Assembly: GCF_047675955.1 (NCBI RefSeq)
Contig: NC_132916.1
Span: forward strand, 65,279,481 to 65,343,480
DNA: 64,000 nt
Direction: 5' to 3'
Source: Chlorocebus sabaeus
Lineage: Eukaryota; Chordata; Mammalia; Primates; Cercopithecidae
This document shows, piece by piece, positions 44,765 through 55,500 of the stretch (position 1 is the first letter of the stretch; each line of letters begins with the position of its first letter). The notes under the pieces are model-generated. The model was not told where the DNA came from. It ran no database searches and saw nothing but the letters and a program-made list of their open reading frames with translations. The position numbers and the translations under genes are program-made.

Positions 44765-45300
44765 TTTAATTCATACTTTATTTTTTGATTGATAAATAAT
44801 TTTATATATGCATAGGGTACATAGTGATGTTTTCATATGTGTAACATATGGCTATCAAATCAGGATAATGACCATATCCCTCATCTCAGAAATTTATCAT
44901 TTCTTTGAGTTGGGAACATTAACTATCCTCCTAGCTTTTCTTTTTTTTTTTTTTTTTTTTGAGACGGAGTCTCGCTCTGTCGCCCAGGCTGGAGTGCAGT
45001 GGCGCAATCTCGGCTCACTGCAAGCTCCGCCTCCCGGGTTCACGCCATTCTCCTACCTCAGCCTCCCGAGTAGCTGGGACTACAGGCGCCCGCCACTGCG
45101 CCCGGCTAATTTTTTTTCTATTTTTTAGTAGAGACGGGGTTTCACCATGGTCTCGATCTCCTGACCTTGTGATCCACCCGCCTCGGCCTCCCAAAGTGCT
45201 GGGATTACAGGCGTGAGCCACCGCGCCCGGCCTAAGCTTTTCAAAGCTATATAATATATTATTGCTAACTATTGTTAGTTAACTATAGTCATCTCTTTTA
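44765..45300 (-). mobile_element. L1MA/MB 3' UTR fragment, antisense, Alu-split
   Basis: GATTGATAAATAATTTTATA, GGGTACATAGTGATGTTTTC, TATCCCTCATCTCAGAAATT and, past the Alu, TATATTATTGCTAACTATTG and AACTATAGTCATCTC match the antisense L1MA/MB 3' UTR. Confidence 0.7.
44938..45232 (-). mobile_element. AluY with 12-bp deletion, antisense
   Basis: Little-diverged antisense AluY. TTTCACC is followed directly by ATGGTCTCGATC, so the 12 bases between (ATGTTAGCCAGG) are missing, as in the AluYd lineage and perhaps other deletion subfamilies. The flanking duplication is TAGCTTTTC before and TAAGCTTTTC after. Confidence 0.95.
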
Positions 45301-45309
45301 AATAATTAT

Positions 45310-45477
45310 TTTACTATATTTAAGTTATTCATCATAAAATTTTAAAAACTAAGTAAGATTATTTCCCTAAGGGGTGAATTTCTTGATTCTTCTAAAAACA
45401 ATGTATAGCTAATGTTCTAGTATATGTTCAAACTACATAAATAATTATTTAATAATGAATAACTTAAATATAGTAAA
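45310..45477. repeat. Long-spaced inverted repeat, 23-bp perfect arms
   Basis: The arm at 45310-45332 (TTTACTATATTTAAG, then TTATTCAT) is the exact reverse complement of 45455-45477 (ATGAATAACTTAAATATAGT, then AAA). 122 bp lie between. Confidence 0.9.
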
Positions 45478-45489
45478 GTAAACATTTGA

Positions 45490-46075
45490 TTGACACCTAG
45501 ACTAACTTTTACAAGATAAAAAACAGTTCGCAAAATTCCAGACTACTCCTTTTCAATCAATAATCTTCCAAAGTAAATGCTATTTTATCTATTACGATAT
45601 ATTGGTTTTGCCTGCTTTTGAACTTCATGTAAATGGAAACATACACTGTGTTATTTTCTGTTTAGCTTCTTTCATTCAACACTGTGTGTTAGATTGATCC
45701 ATGCTGTTATGCATAGATTTGCTTTGTTATTTTTGTTTTGCTGTTTATAATTGCATTGTATAAATATACCTCAATGTATATATCCATTTTACTATTGATA
45801 GATATTTACATTATTGTAGTCCAGGCTATCATGACATAGCTACCATAAACATTTTGTGCATAGTTTTTTTGGTTTGTTTTGTTGTTGTACACATGCACTG
45901 ATTTCTCTATATATGTACACAGGTTTCTAATTTCAGGTTCATAAGGTAGGCATGATTTTCATCACAGAAACTTCTGCCCAACAGTTTTTCAAAATGATGT
46001 ACCGATCAGTGTACACTCTCACCATCAATGTACAAGATTTCCACATTGCTTTACATATCCATCAACACTTGAAAT
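45490..46075 (-). mobile_element. Old L1M 3' part, antisense, left piece
   Basis: Antisense L1M 3' UTR and ORF2 end: CATGTAAATGGAAACATACA, TTGATCCATGCTGTTATGC, TATTTACATTATTGTAGTCC, CCATCAACACTTGAAATAG. ORF2 continues at 59214-60065 after a 13-kb block. Confidence 0.65.
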
Positions 46076-47075
46076 AGCTAGGTACTGAATGGTCCTGTAC
46101 CCCCAGAATTCATATGTTGAATCTCTAATCCTCAATATTGGAAGTAGAGCAAGATGGCAGATTAGAAAAGCTCCACTGATCATAGCCCCCATAAGTCCAC
46201 CAAATTAACAACTATCTACACAGAAAAAAAAAAAAAAAAAAAAAAAAAAACTTCATAAGAACCAAATCTTCATAAGAGCCAAAAATCAGGGGCTCAGTCA
46301 GTCCCATGTTTTAATGTCATATCACTGAAAGAGGCACTGAAGAGATAAACAGTCTTGAACTATCAACAGCACCCCCACCCCAATCCCAGCAGCTGCAGCA
46401 TGATGTAGAATGTCTCTGGGTGCTGGAGAGGGAGAACACAGCAATTGTGAGGCATTGAACTCAGTGCTCTTCTGTTAGAGCAGAAAAGAAATCTGAACCA
46501 AACTCAGTTGATGCCCATCCATGGAGGCAGCATTTAAACCAGCCCTAGACAGAAGGGAATCACTGATCCCAGTGGTCCAAACTTGCATGCTTGCAAACCT
46601 CACCACCAACGGCTACCATACTCTGAGTCTCCAAGTAAACTTTAAAGGCAGTCTAGGTCATAATTGCAACTCTTAGGCAAGTTTTAGTGCAGAACTAGAA
46701 CCAGAAACAGTGGATGAGGGGGCACGTGACATAATGAGATACCAGCTTGGGCAACCAAGGGTGTGCTAACATAACCTCTCCTCTAACCCCAGGATGCACA
46801 GCTCAAGGCTCTAAAAGATATCCCTTCATTCTGCTTGAGCGTAGGAGAGGGAAGAGTGAGGACTTGTCTTGCATCTAGGATATCAGCTTACTCACAGCAA
46901 GATAGGGCACTGGTCAGAGTAGTTCCAGATGACATTTCTAAAACACCCTAGGCCAGAAGGAAACTCCCTGCCTTGAAGGAAAGAACCTAGTCCTGGCAGC
47001 ATTTATCACCTACTAACTGAAGAACTCTTAGACCCTGAATAACCAGGAGCAATACCCAGGTACTACATCAAGGGC

Positions 47076-47626
47076 TGTATTAGTCAGGGTTCTCTAGAGG
47101 GACAGAACTAATAGGATATATGTACATACAAAAGAAAGTTTATTAAGGAGAATTGACTTACACATTAATAACATAAAGTCCCACAATAGGGCATCTGCAA
47201 GAAGAAGAGCAAGGAAGCCAGTGGTGGATCAGTCTGAGTCCCCAAACCTCAAAAGTAGAGAAGCTGACTGTGCAGCCTTCAGTCTGTTGCCAAAGGACTG
47301 AGAGGCCCTGCCAAACCGCTGGTGTAAGTCCAAGAGTCCAGCTGAAGTATCTGAAGTCTGATGTTCTAGGGCAGGAACCATCCAGTATGGGAGAAAGATG
47401 AAGGCTGAAAGACTCAGCACTTTTATTCTTACATCATCTCCTACCTGCTTTATTCTAACCACATTGGCAGCTGATTAGATGGTGCCCACTCTGATCAAGG
47501 TTGGGTCTCTGTCACCCAGTCCACTGAGTGAAATATTGATCTCTTTCAGCAACACCTTCACACATAGACCCAGGAACAATACTTTGGATTCTTTAATCAA
47601 GTTGACTCTCAATATTAACTATCACA
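47076..47626 (-). mobile_element. MT2/MLT2-type ERVL solo LTR, antisense
   Basis: TGTATTAGTCAGGGTTCTCT and AGAGGGACAGAACTAATAGG at the left; GTTGACTCTCAATATTAACT and ATCACA at the right. Exact 5-bp duplication AGGGC at 47071-47075 and 47627-47631. Lies in the L1 5' UTR. Confidence 0.92.
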
Positions 47627-48134
47627 AGGGCCTTGTTGAGCTTCTGTGGCTTGCTGACCTCAGCAAGTCTGACTCAGCACATTTTGAGCCACATTGCAGC
47701 TGCACTGGCTATGGCACAAAACTCCTTCTGCTTAAGCAAAGCAGAAGGGAAAGTAAAGGGGACTTTGTCTTGCACCTTAGGTACCAATTCAGCCACAGGG
47801 GATAGGGTACCAAGTGGACTGTTGGGGTGCCTGATTTTCAGGACTTGAATCTTGGACATTTCTGGACCTGCCCTGGGACAGAGAGGAACCTATTGCCCCG
47901 AAGGGTAAATACTGGGCAAGAATGCATTCACGACAACCTGACTTAAGACACCTTAGGCCTTAAGATACCATCAGCAGTAGTCTGGCAGTACTCCTCATGG
48001 CTGTACTTATCAGTGGTGGTGGCTATGTGGTGAGGCTCCTCTGCCTTTGAAAAGGGGATAGAGGAGGGAGAAGGACTGTATCTTTTGGGTTGAGTCCCAG
48101 ATCAGCCACAATAAAAGAATACCAGGTAGATTTC

Positions 48135-48503
48135 TAACATAGTTTGACTGTGTCATCAACCAAATCTAATTTTAAGTTGTAGCTCCCATAATCCCCATGT
48201 GTCATGGGAGGGACCCAGTGGGAAGCAACTGAATCATGGGAATGGGTTTTTCCCTTGCTTTTCTTGTGACAGTGAATAAGTCTCATGAAAGCTGATGGTT
48301 TTATAAAGAGCAGTTCCTCTGCACATGCTCTCTTGTCTGCCACCATATAAGACATGACTTTGCTCCTCTTGCACCTTCTACCATGAATATGAGGCCTCCC
48401 CAGCCATGAGTAGCTGTGAGTCCATTAAATCTCCTTACCTTTATAAATTATCCAGTCTTGGGTATGTCTTTATTGATGATGTGAGAAAGGAGGGACTAAT
48501 ACA
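48135..48503 (+). mobile_element. THE1 5' LTR
   Basis: TAACATAGTTTGACTGTGTC (for TGATATGG...) to GGGACTAATACA. GATGGTTTTATAA, CCTCCCCAGCCATG and CCATTAAATCTCC are present. Directly followed by GTAAATTGGTACTG, the primer-binding region. Confidence 0.9.
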
Positions 48504-49080
48504 GTAAATTGGTACTGCTGTAAAGATAGCCCAAAATGTGGAAGCAACTTTGCAACTCGGGAATAGGCAAAGGTTAGAACAGTTTGGAGGGCTCAGAAGA
48601 AGACAGGAAAAATGTGGGAAAGTTTGGAACTTCCTAGAGACCTGGAGGGCTCAGAAAATAGGAAGATATGGGAAAGTTTGGAACTTCCTAGAGACTTGTT
48701 GAATGGTTTTGACCAAAATGCTGATAGTGATATGGACAATAAAGTCCAGGCTAAAGTGTTCTCAGATAGAGATGAGGAACTTATTGGAAATGGAAACAAA
48801 GGTGATTGTTGCTATGCTTTAGCAAAGAGACTGGCAGCATTTTGCCCCTGTGCTAAACTTCTGTGGAACTTTGAACTGGAAAGAGACGATTTAGGGTATC
48901 CAGTGGTAGATATTTCTAAGCAGTAAAGCATTCAGAGGTATCTTGGGTGTTCTTAAAAGTATTCAGTTTCATTCTTTTGCAAATATATAGTTTGAAATCG
49001 GAAGTTATGTTTAAAAGTGAAGCAGAGCATAAAAGTTCAAAAAATTTGCAGCCTGATAATGCAATAAAAAAGAAAAACTA
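48504..49080 (+). pseudogene. THE1 internal, decayed gag-like frame
   Basis: A plus-strand frame at 48612-48926 (104 codons) belongs to the MaLR internal region, which is distantly related to ERVL gag. It contains the duplicated block WESLELPRDL, from a 57-bp tandem duplication at 48586-48699, and continues through FDQNADSDMDNKVQAKVFSD. MaLR internals are not known to code for functional proteins; this one stops at 48926. Further internal sequence runs to the Alu at 49081. Confidence 0.75.
48586..48699 (+). repeat. Tandem duplication, unit about 57 bp
   Basis: GGAGGGCTCAGAA...GGAACTTCCTAGAGAC occurs twice head to tail, at 48586-48643 and 48644-48699, with a few differences in the middle. Confidence 0.95.
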
Positions 49081-49340
49081 GGCCAGGCACGATGGCTCAT
49101 GCCTGTAATCCCAGCATTTTGGGAGGCTGAGGCAGGCGGATCACAAGGTCAGCAATTTGGGACCAGCCTGGACAATATGGTGAAACCCCATGTCTACTAA
49201 AAATACAAAAATTAGCTGGGCCTGATGGTAGGTGCCTGTAGTCTCAGGTGCTGGGGACGCTGAGGGAGGAATATAGCTTGAATCCAGGAGGTGGAGGTTG
49301 CAGTGAGCTGAGATCACACCACTGCACTCCATCCTGGGCA
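49081..49340 (+). mobile_element. Alu 1 (sense), cut at an inversion breakpoint
   Basis: Starts GGCCAGGCACGATGGCTC and stops at CACTCCATCCTGGGCA. The missing end (ACAGAGTGAGACTCC plus A tail) is found in reverse orientation at 50037-50091. Confidence 0.92.
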
Positions 49341-49737
49341 TTTCTATACATCCTCTGAAATCTAGGTGGAGCTTCTCAAACCTCAATTCTTGACTACTGT
49401 GCATCCATGGGACCAACACCATATGTAAGCCAACAAGGCTTGGGGCTTTCAACCTCTGAAGCAGCAATCTAAACTGAATGTTGTCCCATTTTAGCCATAG
49501 CTGGAATACAGGGCACCGAGTCCCAAGACTGCACAAAAGAGCAAGGCCATGGGCCTGACCCAGAGAACCATTTTTTCCTCCTAGGCCTCCAGGCCTGTGA
49601 TGGGAGGGGCTACTGTGAAGACCTTTGACATGTCCTGGAAACATTTTCCCCATTGTCTTTGTGATTAGCATTTGGTTCCTCATTACTTATGCAAATTCCT
49701 GCCACAGGCTTGAATTTCTCCTAAAAAAAAATCAGTG
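49341..49737 (-). mobile_element. THE1 internal segment in inverted orientation
   Basis: Read on the minus strand, this is the MaLR internal sequence that should directly follow 49080 in the provirus: AGGAGAAATTCAAGCCTG, TTTGCATAAGTAATGAGG, CCTCCCATCACAGGCCTGG, ending CAGAGGATGTATAGAAATG at 49341. It is therefore inverted relative to the rest of the provirus. Confidence 0.88.
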
Positions 49738-50036
49738 TTTTTTTTTTTTTTTTCTTCTGACAGTCTCACCCTGTTGCCTAGGCTGGAGTGCAGTGGCATG
49801 ATCTCAGCTCACTGCAACCTCTGTCTCCCAAGTTCAAGCAATTCTCTGCCTCAGCTTCCCAAATAGCTGGAATTACAGGAGCATGCCACCAAACCTGGCT
49901 AATTGGTTTTGTATTTTTAGTAGAGACTGGGTTTCACCATCTTGACCAGGGTGGTCTTGAACTCCTGACCTCGTGATCCTCTCATCTCGGCCTCCCAAAG
50001 TGCTGAGATTACAAACATGAGCCACCACGCCCAGCC
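49738..50036 (-). mobile_element. Alu 2, antisense (carried in the inversion)
   Basis: Complete antisense Alu from a T run to CACCACGCCCAGCC. Before the inversion it would have stood directly behind Alu 1, in the same direction, inserted in Alu 1's A tail. Confidence 0.92.
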
Positions 50037-50091
50037 TTTTTCTTTTCTTTTTTTTTTTTTTTTTTTTGAGATGGAGTCTCACTCTGTTGCC
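50037..50091 (-). mobile_element. Displaced tail of Alu 1, inverted
   Basis: T-rich tract, then GAGATGGAGTCTCACTCTG and TTGCC: the reverse complement of the 3' end of an Alu, and exactly the part missing from Alu 1. After it, THE1 internal sequence resumes in normal orientation with TTGTCTCAG. Confidence 0.9.
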
Positions 50092-50223
50092 TTGTCTCAG
50101 ACAAGACTTTGGACTGCAGACTTTAGAGTTAATGCTGAAATAAGTTAAAACTGGGGACTGTTGGGAAGGCATGATGGTTTTGAAATGTGAGAACATGAGA
50201 TTTGGTAGGGGCCAGGAGTGGAA

Positions 50224-50575
50224 TGATATGATTCGGCTGTGTCCTTACCCAAATCTCATCTTGAATTGTAGCCCCCATAACTCCCACATGTCATGATAGG
50301 GACCCAGTGGGAGGTAATTGAATCATAGGGGCAGGTGTTTCCCTTGCTGTTCCCGTGATAGTAAATAAGTCTCATGAGGTCTGATGGTTTTATAAAGGGT
50401 AGTTCCCCTGCACAAGCTCTGTTGTCTGCTGCCATGTAATATGTGCTTTTGTTCCTCATGCACCATGATTGTGAGGCCTCCCCAGCCATGTGGAATTGTG
50501 AGTCCATTAAACCTGTTTTTAAGTTACTCAGTTTTGGGTATGTTTTTATCAGCAGTGTGAGGACAAACTAATACA
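50224..50575 (+). mobile_element. THE1 3' LTR
   Basis: TGATATGATTCGGCTGTGTC to CAAACTAATACA. Matches the 5' LTR in order and orientation but is considerably diverged, in keeping with an old insertion. Preceded by the typical internal end GAGATTTGGTAGGGGCCAGG. Confidence 0.92.
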
Positions 50576-50580
50576 AATTC

Positions 50581-51069
50581 TGAGTTTTTCACTTCAGTCT
50601 CTGTCTCTTGGTTGGCACTTCTGGACCCATTATGGCCTTGGGGGATCTTGCGATTCTGAATGAAAGGACACAAGCATGTCCTTTGTCTCCTGCTGATTGT
50701 AGAGCCACAGGGTCTGGGTGAACATAAGCAGTAGCCAGGGAGTGGTTACAGCAGGTCTTGGTGAGACCCAGCACTGTGTTGGATTCAGGTCATAGTAGTG
50801 GTCATTACAGGGGTGACTTTGTCACTCCACTCCCAGTTTTTGTTGGCTCAGAACGATGAGGGAAATGTTGTATGTGTGGGATAAAGAAAGAAAGAGAACA
50901 AGAGTCTCTGCCTGGTAATCCAGAGAATTCTCCCAGATCTAGTTCAAGACCATCAAGGCAGTACCTCTAAGAGTCTGCAAGAACCACAGCATGACTGGGT
51001 TGCGGTGCCTCCTAAAGAAGACACAGCTTAGATCAGAACATCCAAGTCTTTTCAAATATCTGGCAAGCA
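50581..51069 (+). other. End of the long L1's 5' UTR
   Basis: GC-richer sequence resuming right after the THE1 target duplication and leading to the ORF1 start region. Contains AGCAGTAGCCAGGGAGTGG, a motif also seen near 47970 (CAGCAGTAGTCTGGCAGTA). Confidence 0.65.
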
Positions 51070-52090
51070 TCCACAAGAAAGATGGCTACAAATAAGCTCA
51101 GACCACAAAAACTACAATAAGTGCCTAACTCCTTAATGTCTGGAAACTGAAGAACATCTATTAGCGTCAATCCAATTCAAGAAAACATGACCTCACCAAT
51201 GGACAAAATAAGGCACCAGAGACTAATCTTGGAGAACGGAGATATGTGTCCTTTCAGACAGAATTTAAAATAGCAATGTTGAGGGAACTCAAATAATTCA
51301 AGGTAATATAGAAGGAATTCAGGATTCTGTCAGATAATTTTAACAAAGAGCTTAAAAGAATGGAAAAGAATCAAGTAGAAATTCTGGAGCTGAAAATGCA
51401 ATTGGCATACTAAATAATGCATCAAAGTCCTTTAATAGCAGACTTTATCAAGCAGGAGAAATAATTAGTGAGCTTCAAGACAGGCTATTTGAAAATACAC
51501 AATCAGAAGAGACAAAAGAATAGAAAACAATGAAGCACACATATGAGATTCAGAAAATAGCCTCAAAAGGGCTAAGGGTTAATGACCTTAAAGAGGAAGT
51601 AGAGAAAGAGAGAGGAGTAGTAAGTTTACTCAAAGGGATAATAACAGAAAACTTCTCAAACCTAGAGTAAGATGTCAATATGCAAGTACAAGAAGGCTAT
51701 AGAACATCAAGCAGATTTAACCCCAAAAAAGACCATCTTGAGGCATTTAATAATCAAACTCCCAAAGGTCAAGGATAAAGAAAGGATCGTAAAAACAGCA
51801 AGAGAAAATAAACAAATACATATAATGGAGCTTCAGTATGTTTGGAAGTAGACTTTTCAGTGGAAATCTTACAGGCCAGGAGAGAATGGTATGATATATT
51901 TAAAGTGCTGAAGAAAAATAAATTTTACCCTAGAATGTTGTGTGGAGACAATATTATTCAAACATTAAAGACAAATAGTAACTTTCCTAGACAAACAAAA
52001 GCAGAGGAATTTCATCAATGCCAAGCCTGTCCTACAAAGTATGCTGAAAATATTCTTTCAATAAGAAAGGAAATAACATTGATGAGCAAT
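51070..52090 (+). pseudogene. L1 ORF1 pseudogene
   Basis: Follows L1 ORF1 throughout: AACATGACCTCACCAATGGA near the start, the coiled-coil part at 51300-51560 (GAAATTCTGGAGCTGAAAAT, AGTGAGCTTCAAGACAGGC) and the C-terminal RNA-binding domain at 51842-52090, where the frame gives DFSVEILQARREWYDIFKVL. Stops at several points, so no ORF1p. In intact L1 the protein forms trimers that coat L1 RNA. Confidence 0.85.
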
Positions 52091-52577
52091 AAATATTCAC
52101 TTGTGAAAGTACAAAACTCACTGGTAATAGTAGGTAAACATAAAAACACATAATATTATATGTAATTGTGGTGTGAAAACTACTCTTATCCTAAGTAAAA
52201 TGACTAAATGGTGAACCAATAAAATATAATAACTACAACAACTTTTCAAGGCCTAACCAGTACAGTAAGATATAATTAGAAACAACAAATGTTAAAAAGT
52301 GGGGGGGGGAGTTAAGGTGTAGAGTTTCTATTTATTTTCTTTTTGCAAGTTTCTTTATGCAAATAGTGTTGTTATCATATTAAAATCATAGGTTATAAGG
52401 TAATATTTGAAGGCCTCATGGTAACCTCAGACTAAAATACATACAATGAATACATAAAAAATAAAAATAGCAAGAATCTAAATCACATCTTGAGAAAATC
52501 ACCTTCACTAGAGGAAGGTGGGAAGGAAAGAAAGAAGGAAGAGAAGACTGTAAGACAGCCACAAACCAAATAACAAA

Positions 52578-55500
52578 ATGACAGGTGTAAGTCTTTACTT
52601 TTCAATAACAACATTAAATGTAAATGGACTAAACTCTTCAATCAAAAGACACAGATTGGCTGGTGAGAGAAAAAAAAAAAAAAAAAAACCCACGATCTAT
52701 TTATCTGGTGCCTACAAGAAACATACTTTACTTATAAAGACACACTTAGACTGAAAATAAAGGGATGGAAAAAGATATTCTATTCCAATGGAAACTGAGG
52801 AAGAGCTGGAGTCTTATAACTATATCACAAACAATAGATTTCTATACAAAAACTATAAGAAGAAACAAAGAAAGTTACTATATAATGATAAAGGTACCAA
52901 TTTAGCAAGAGTATATAACAATTTTAAATATATATGTACTCCAAACTGAAGCACCCATATATATAGGAAACATTATTAGAGTTAAAGAGAAAGGCTCCAA
53001 TACAGTAATAGCTGGAGACTTCAACACCCCACTTTCAGCATTGAACAGTTCTCCCATACAGAAAAACAACAAAGAAACATCATACTTAATTTGCACTATA
53101 GACCAAATGGATCTAGTGGATACTTACAAAACAGTTTATCCAAGATCAGCAGAATATACATTATTTTTCTCAGCACATGGATCGTTTAAGGACAGCATAT
53201 ATGTTAAGTCACAAAACAAGTCTTAAAACACTCCAAAATTGAAATAATATCAAGCATTTTCTCTGACCATGATTGAATAAAACTAGATATTAATAACAGG
53301 GGGAATTTGGGAAACTATACAATTACATGGAAATTAAACAATATGCTCCTGAATGGCCAGAGGGTTAATGAAGAAATTAAAAAAGAAATTTAAAAATGTC
53401 TTGTAACTAATGATAATGGAAACATAAAATACCAAAATTTATGAAATACAGCACAAGCAGTACTAAGAGGGATGTGTAGCTATAAGTACCTATACCAAAA
53501 AAAGAGAAAAAACTTCAGATAAACTATCTAACAATGTATCTTTAAAAACTAGAAAAACTACAGTAAACCAAACTCAAAATTAGAAGAATAAAAGAAAGAA
53601 TAAAGAGCAGAACAGAAATAAACATGTATACAAAAGACCAATGAAACAAAAATTGTTATTTTTAAAAGATAAAATTAACAAAGTTTAGTCAGACTAACCA
53701 AGAAAAAAAGAGAGAAGATGCAAATAAAATTAGAACTGACTGAAAAAGAAGACATTACAACTGTAGAAATTCAAAGGATCCTTAGTGGCTACCATGAGCA
53801 ACTATGCCAATACATTGGAAAGTCTAATAAAAATGGACAAATTCCCAGTTACATACGACTTACCAAGATAGAACCAGAAAGAAATCCAGAACCTGAACAG
53901 ACCAACAATGAGTAACAATATTGAAGCTTAAATAAAAAGTCTCCAACTAAAGAAAAGCCAGAGACCTAATGGGTTCACTGCTGAATTTTACAAATCATTT
54001 AAAGAAGAATTAGTACCAGTTCTGCTCAAAATATTCCAAAAAGTAGAGGAGGAGGGAATACTCCCAAACTCATTCTATGAGGGCAGCATTACCCTAATAC
54101 TGAAATCAGACAAAGATTTGGCCACATCCAAAAAATAAAACTACAGACTAATATCACTGATAAATATGGATTCATAAATCCAGAGGAAAATACTAACAAA
54201 CCAAATACAATACTGTATTAGAAACATCATTCATCATGACCAAGTGGGATTTATCCCTGGGATGCAAAGATAGTTCAACAAACCTAAATCAATCAATGTG
54301 ATATGTCAATAAAATGAAGAATAAAAACCATATAATCATTTCAACTGATGCTCCTGCTGAGCAAGCATGTGACAAAATTCAACCTCCCTTCTTGATAAAA
54401 ACCCTAAAATAACTGGAGATAGAAGAAATTATACCTCAACATAAAAAACAAAAACAAAAACAAAAACAAAACATATACAACAGACCCACAGCTAGCATCA
54501 TACTGAATTAAGAAAAATTGAAAGCTTTTCCTCTGAGATCTGACACACAACAAGGATGCCCATTGTCACCACTGTTATTCAACACAGTACTAGAAATCCT
54601 AGCTAGAGCAATCAGAAAGGAGAAAAATATAGAGTGCATCCACATTGCAAACAAGTAAGTCAAATTTTCCTTGTTTGCAGATACAATCTTGTATTTGGAA
54701 AGATCTAAAGACTCCATAGGAAAACTCTTAGAACTGATAAATTCAGTAAAGTTACAGAATATAAAACAAACAGAAAAATCAGTAGCCTTTCTATATGCCA
54801 ACAGCAAACAATTTGATAAATAAATCAAGAATGGAATCCCATTTACAATAGCTACAAATAAAATAAAATAACTAAGAGTAAACTTAACCAAAGAAGTGAA
54901 AGATATGTACAGTTAAAATATAAAACATTGATGCAAGAAATTGAAAAGGACAGAAAACAAATGGAAAGAAATTTTGTATTTATGGCTTGGAAGAATCAAT
55001 ATTGTTAAAATGTCCATACTACCCAAAGCAATCTACAGATTCAATGTAATCCCTACTAAAATACCAATGACCTTCTTCAAAGAAATATAAAAAACTATCC
55101 TAAAATTTATATGGAACCACAAAAGACCCTGAATAGCCAAAACTACCCTTAGCAAAAATAATAAAACTGAAGGAATCACATTACCTCATTCCAAATTATA
55201 CTACAGAGCTATAGCGACCAAAACAGCATGGTATTGGCATAAAAACAGACACATAGACCAATGGAATAGAATAGAGAACCCAGACACTAATTGACACACT
55301 TACAGTGAACTCAGTTTTTGACAAAGCTGCCAAGAACATTCACTGGGGGAAAAGACAGTCTCTTCAATAAACGGTGCTGGGAAAACCATGTCAATGTGAA
55401 GCAGAATGAAATGAGACCCCTATCTGTTACCATATACAAAAATAAAATCAAAATGGAGTAAATACTTATATCTAAGTCCCCAAACAATGAAACTACTACA

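Larger units (their letters stand above)
48135..50575 (+). mobile_element. THE1-type MaLR provirus, internally deleted and rearranged
   Basis: A 5' LTR (48135-48503), decayed internal region and 3' LTR (50224-50575) in the same orientation, flanked by ATTTC (48130-48134) and AATTC (50576-50580). MaLR elements are non-autonomous relatives of ERVL with a degenerate gag-like internal region. Here the interior has two Alus, an inverted segment (49341-50091) and a large deletion to the right of it. It is inserted in the 5' UTR of the long L1. Confidence 0.9.

Noticed and set aside
44808..45221. Frames of 68-106 codons on both strands, with SRSVAQAGVQW-like and MAHACNPSTLGG-like text
   Set aside because: Typical translations of Alu sequence on either strand; the same applies to frames in the other Alus (for example 37062-37604 and 6263-6652).
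49738..50036. Antisense Alu first read as an independent insertion opposite Alu 1
   Set aside because: The adjacent reversed Alu tail and reversed THE1 segment show that it was carried in an inversion.
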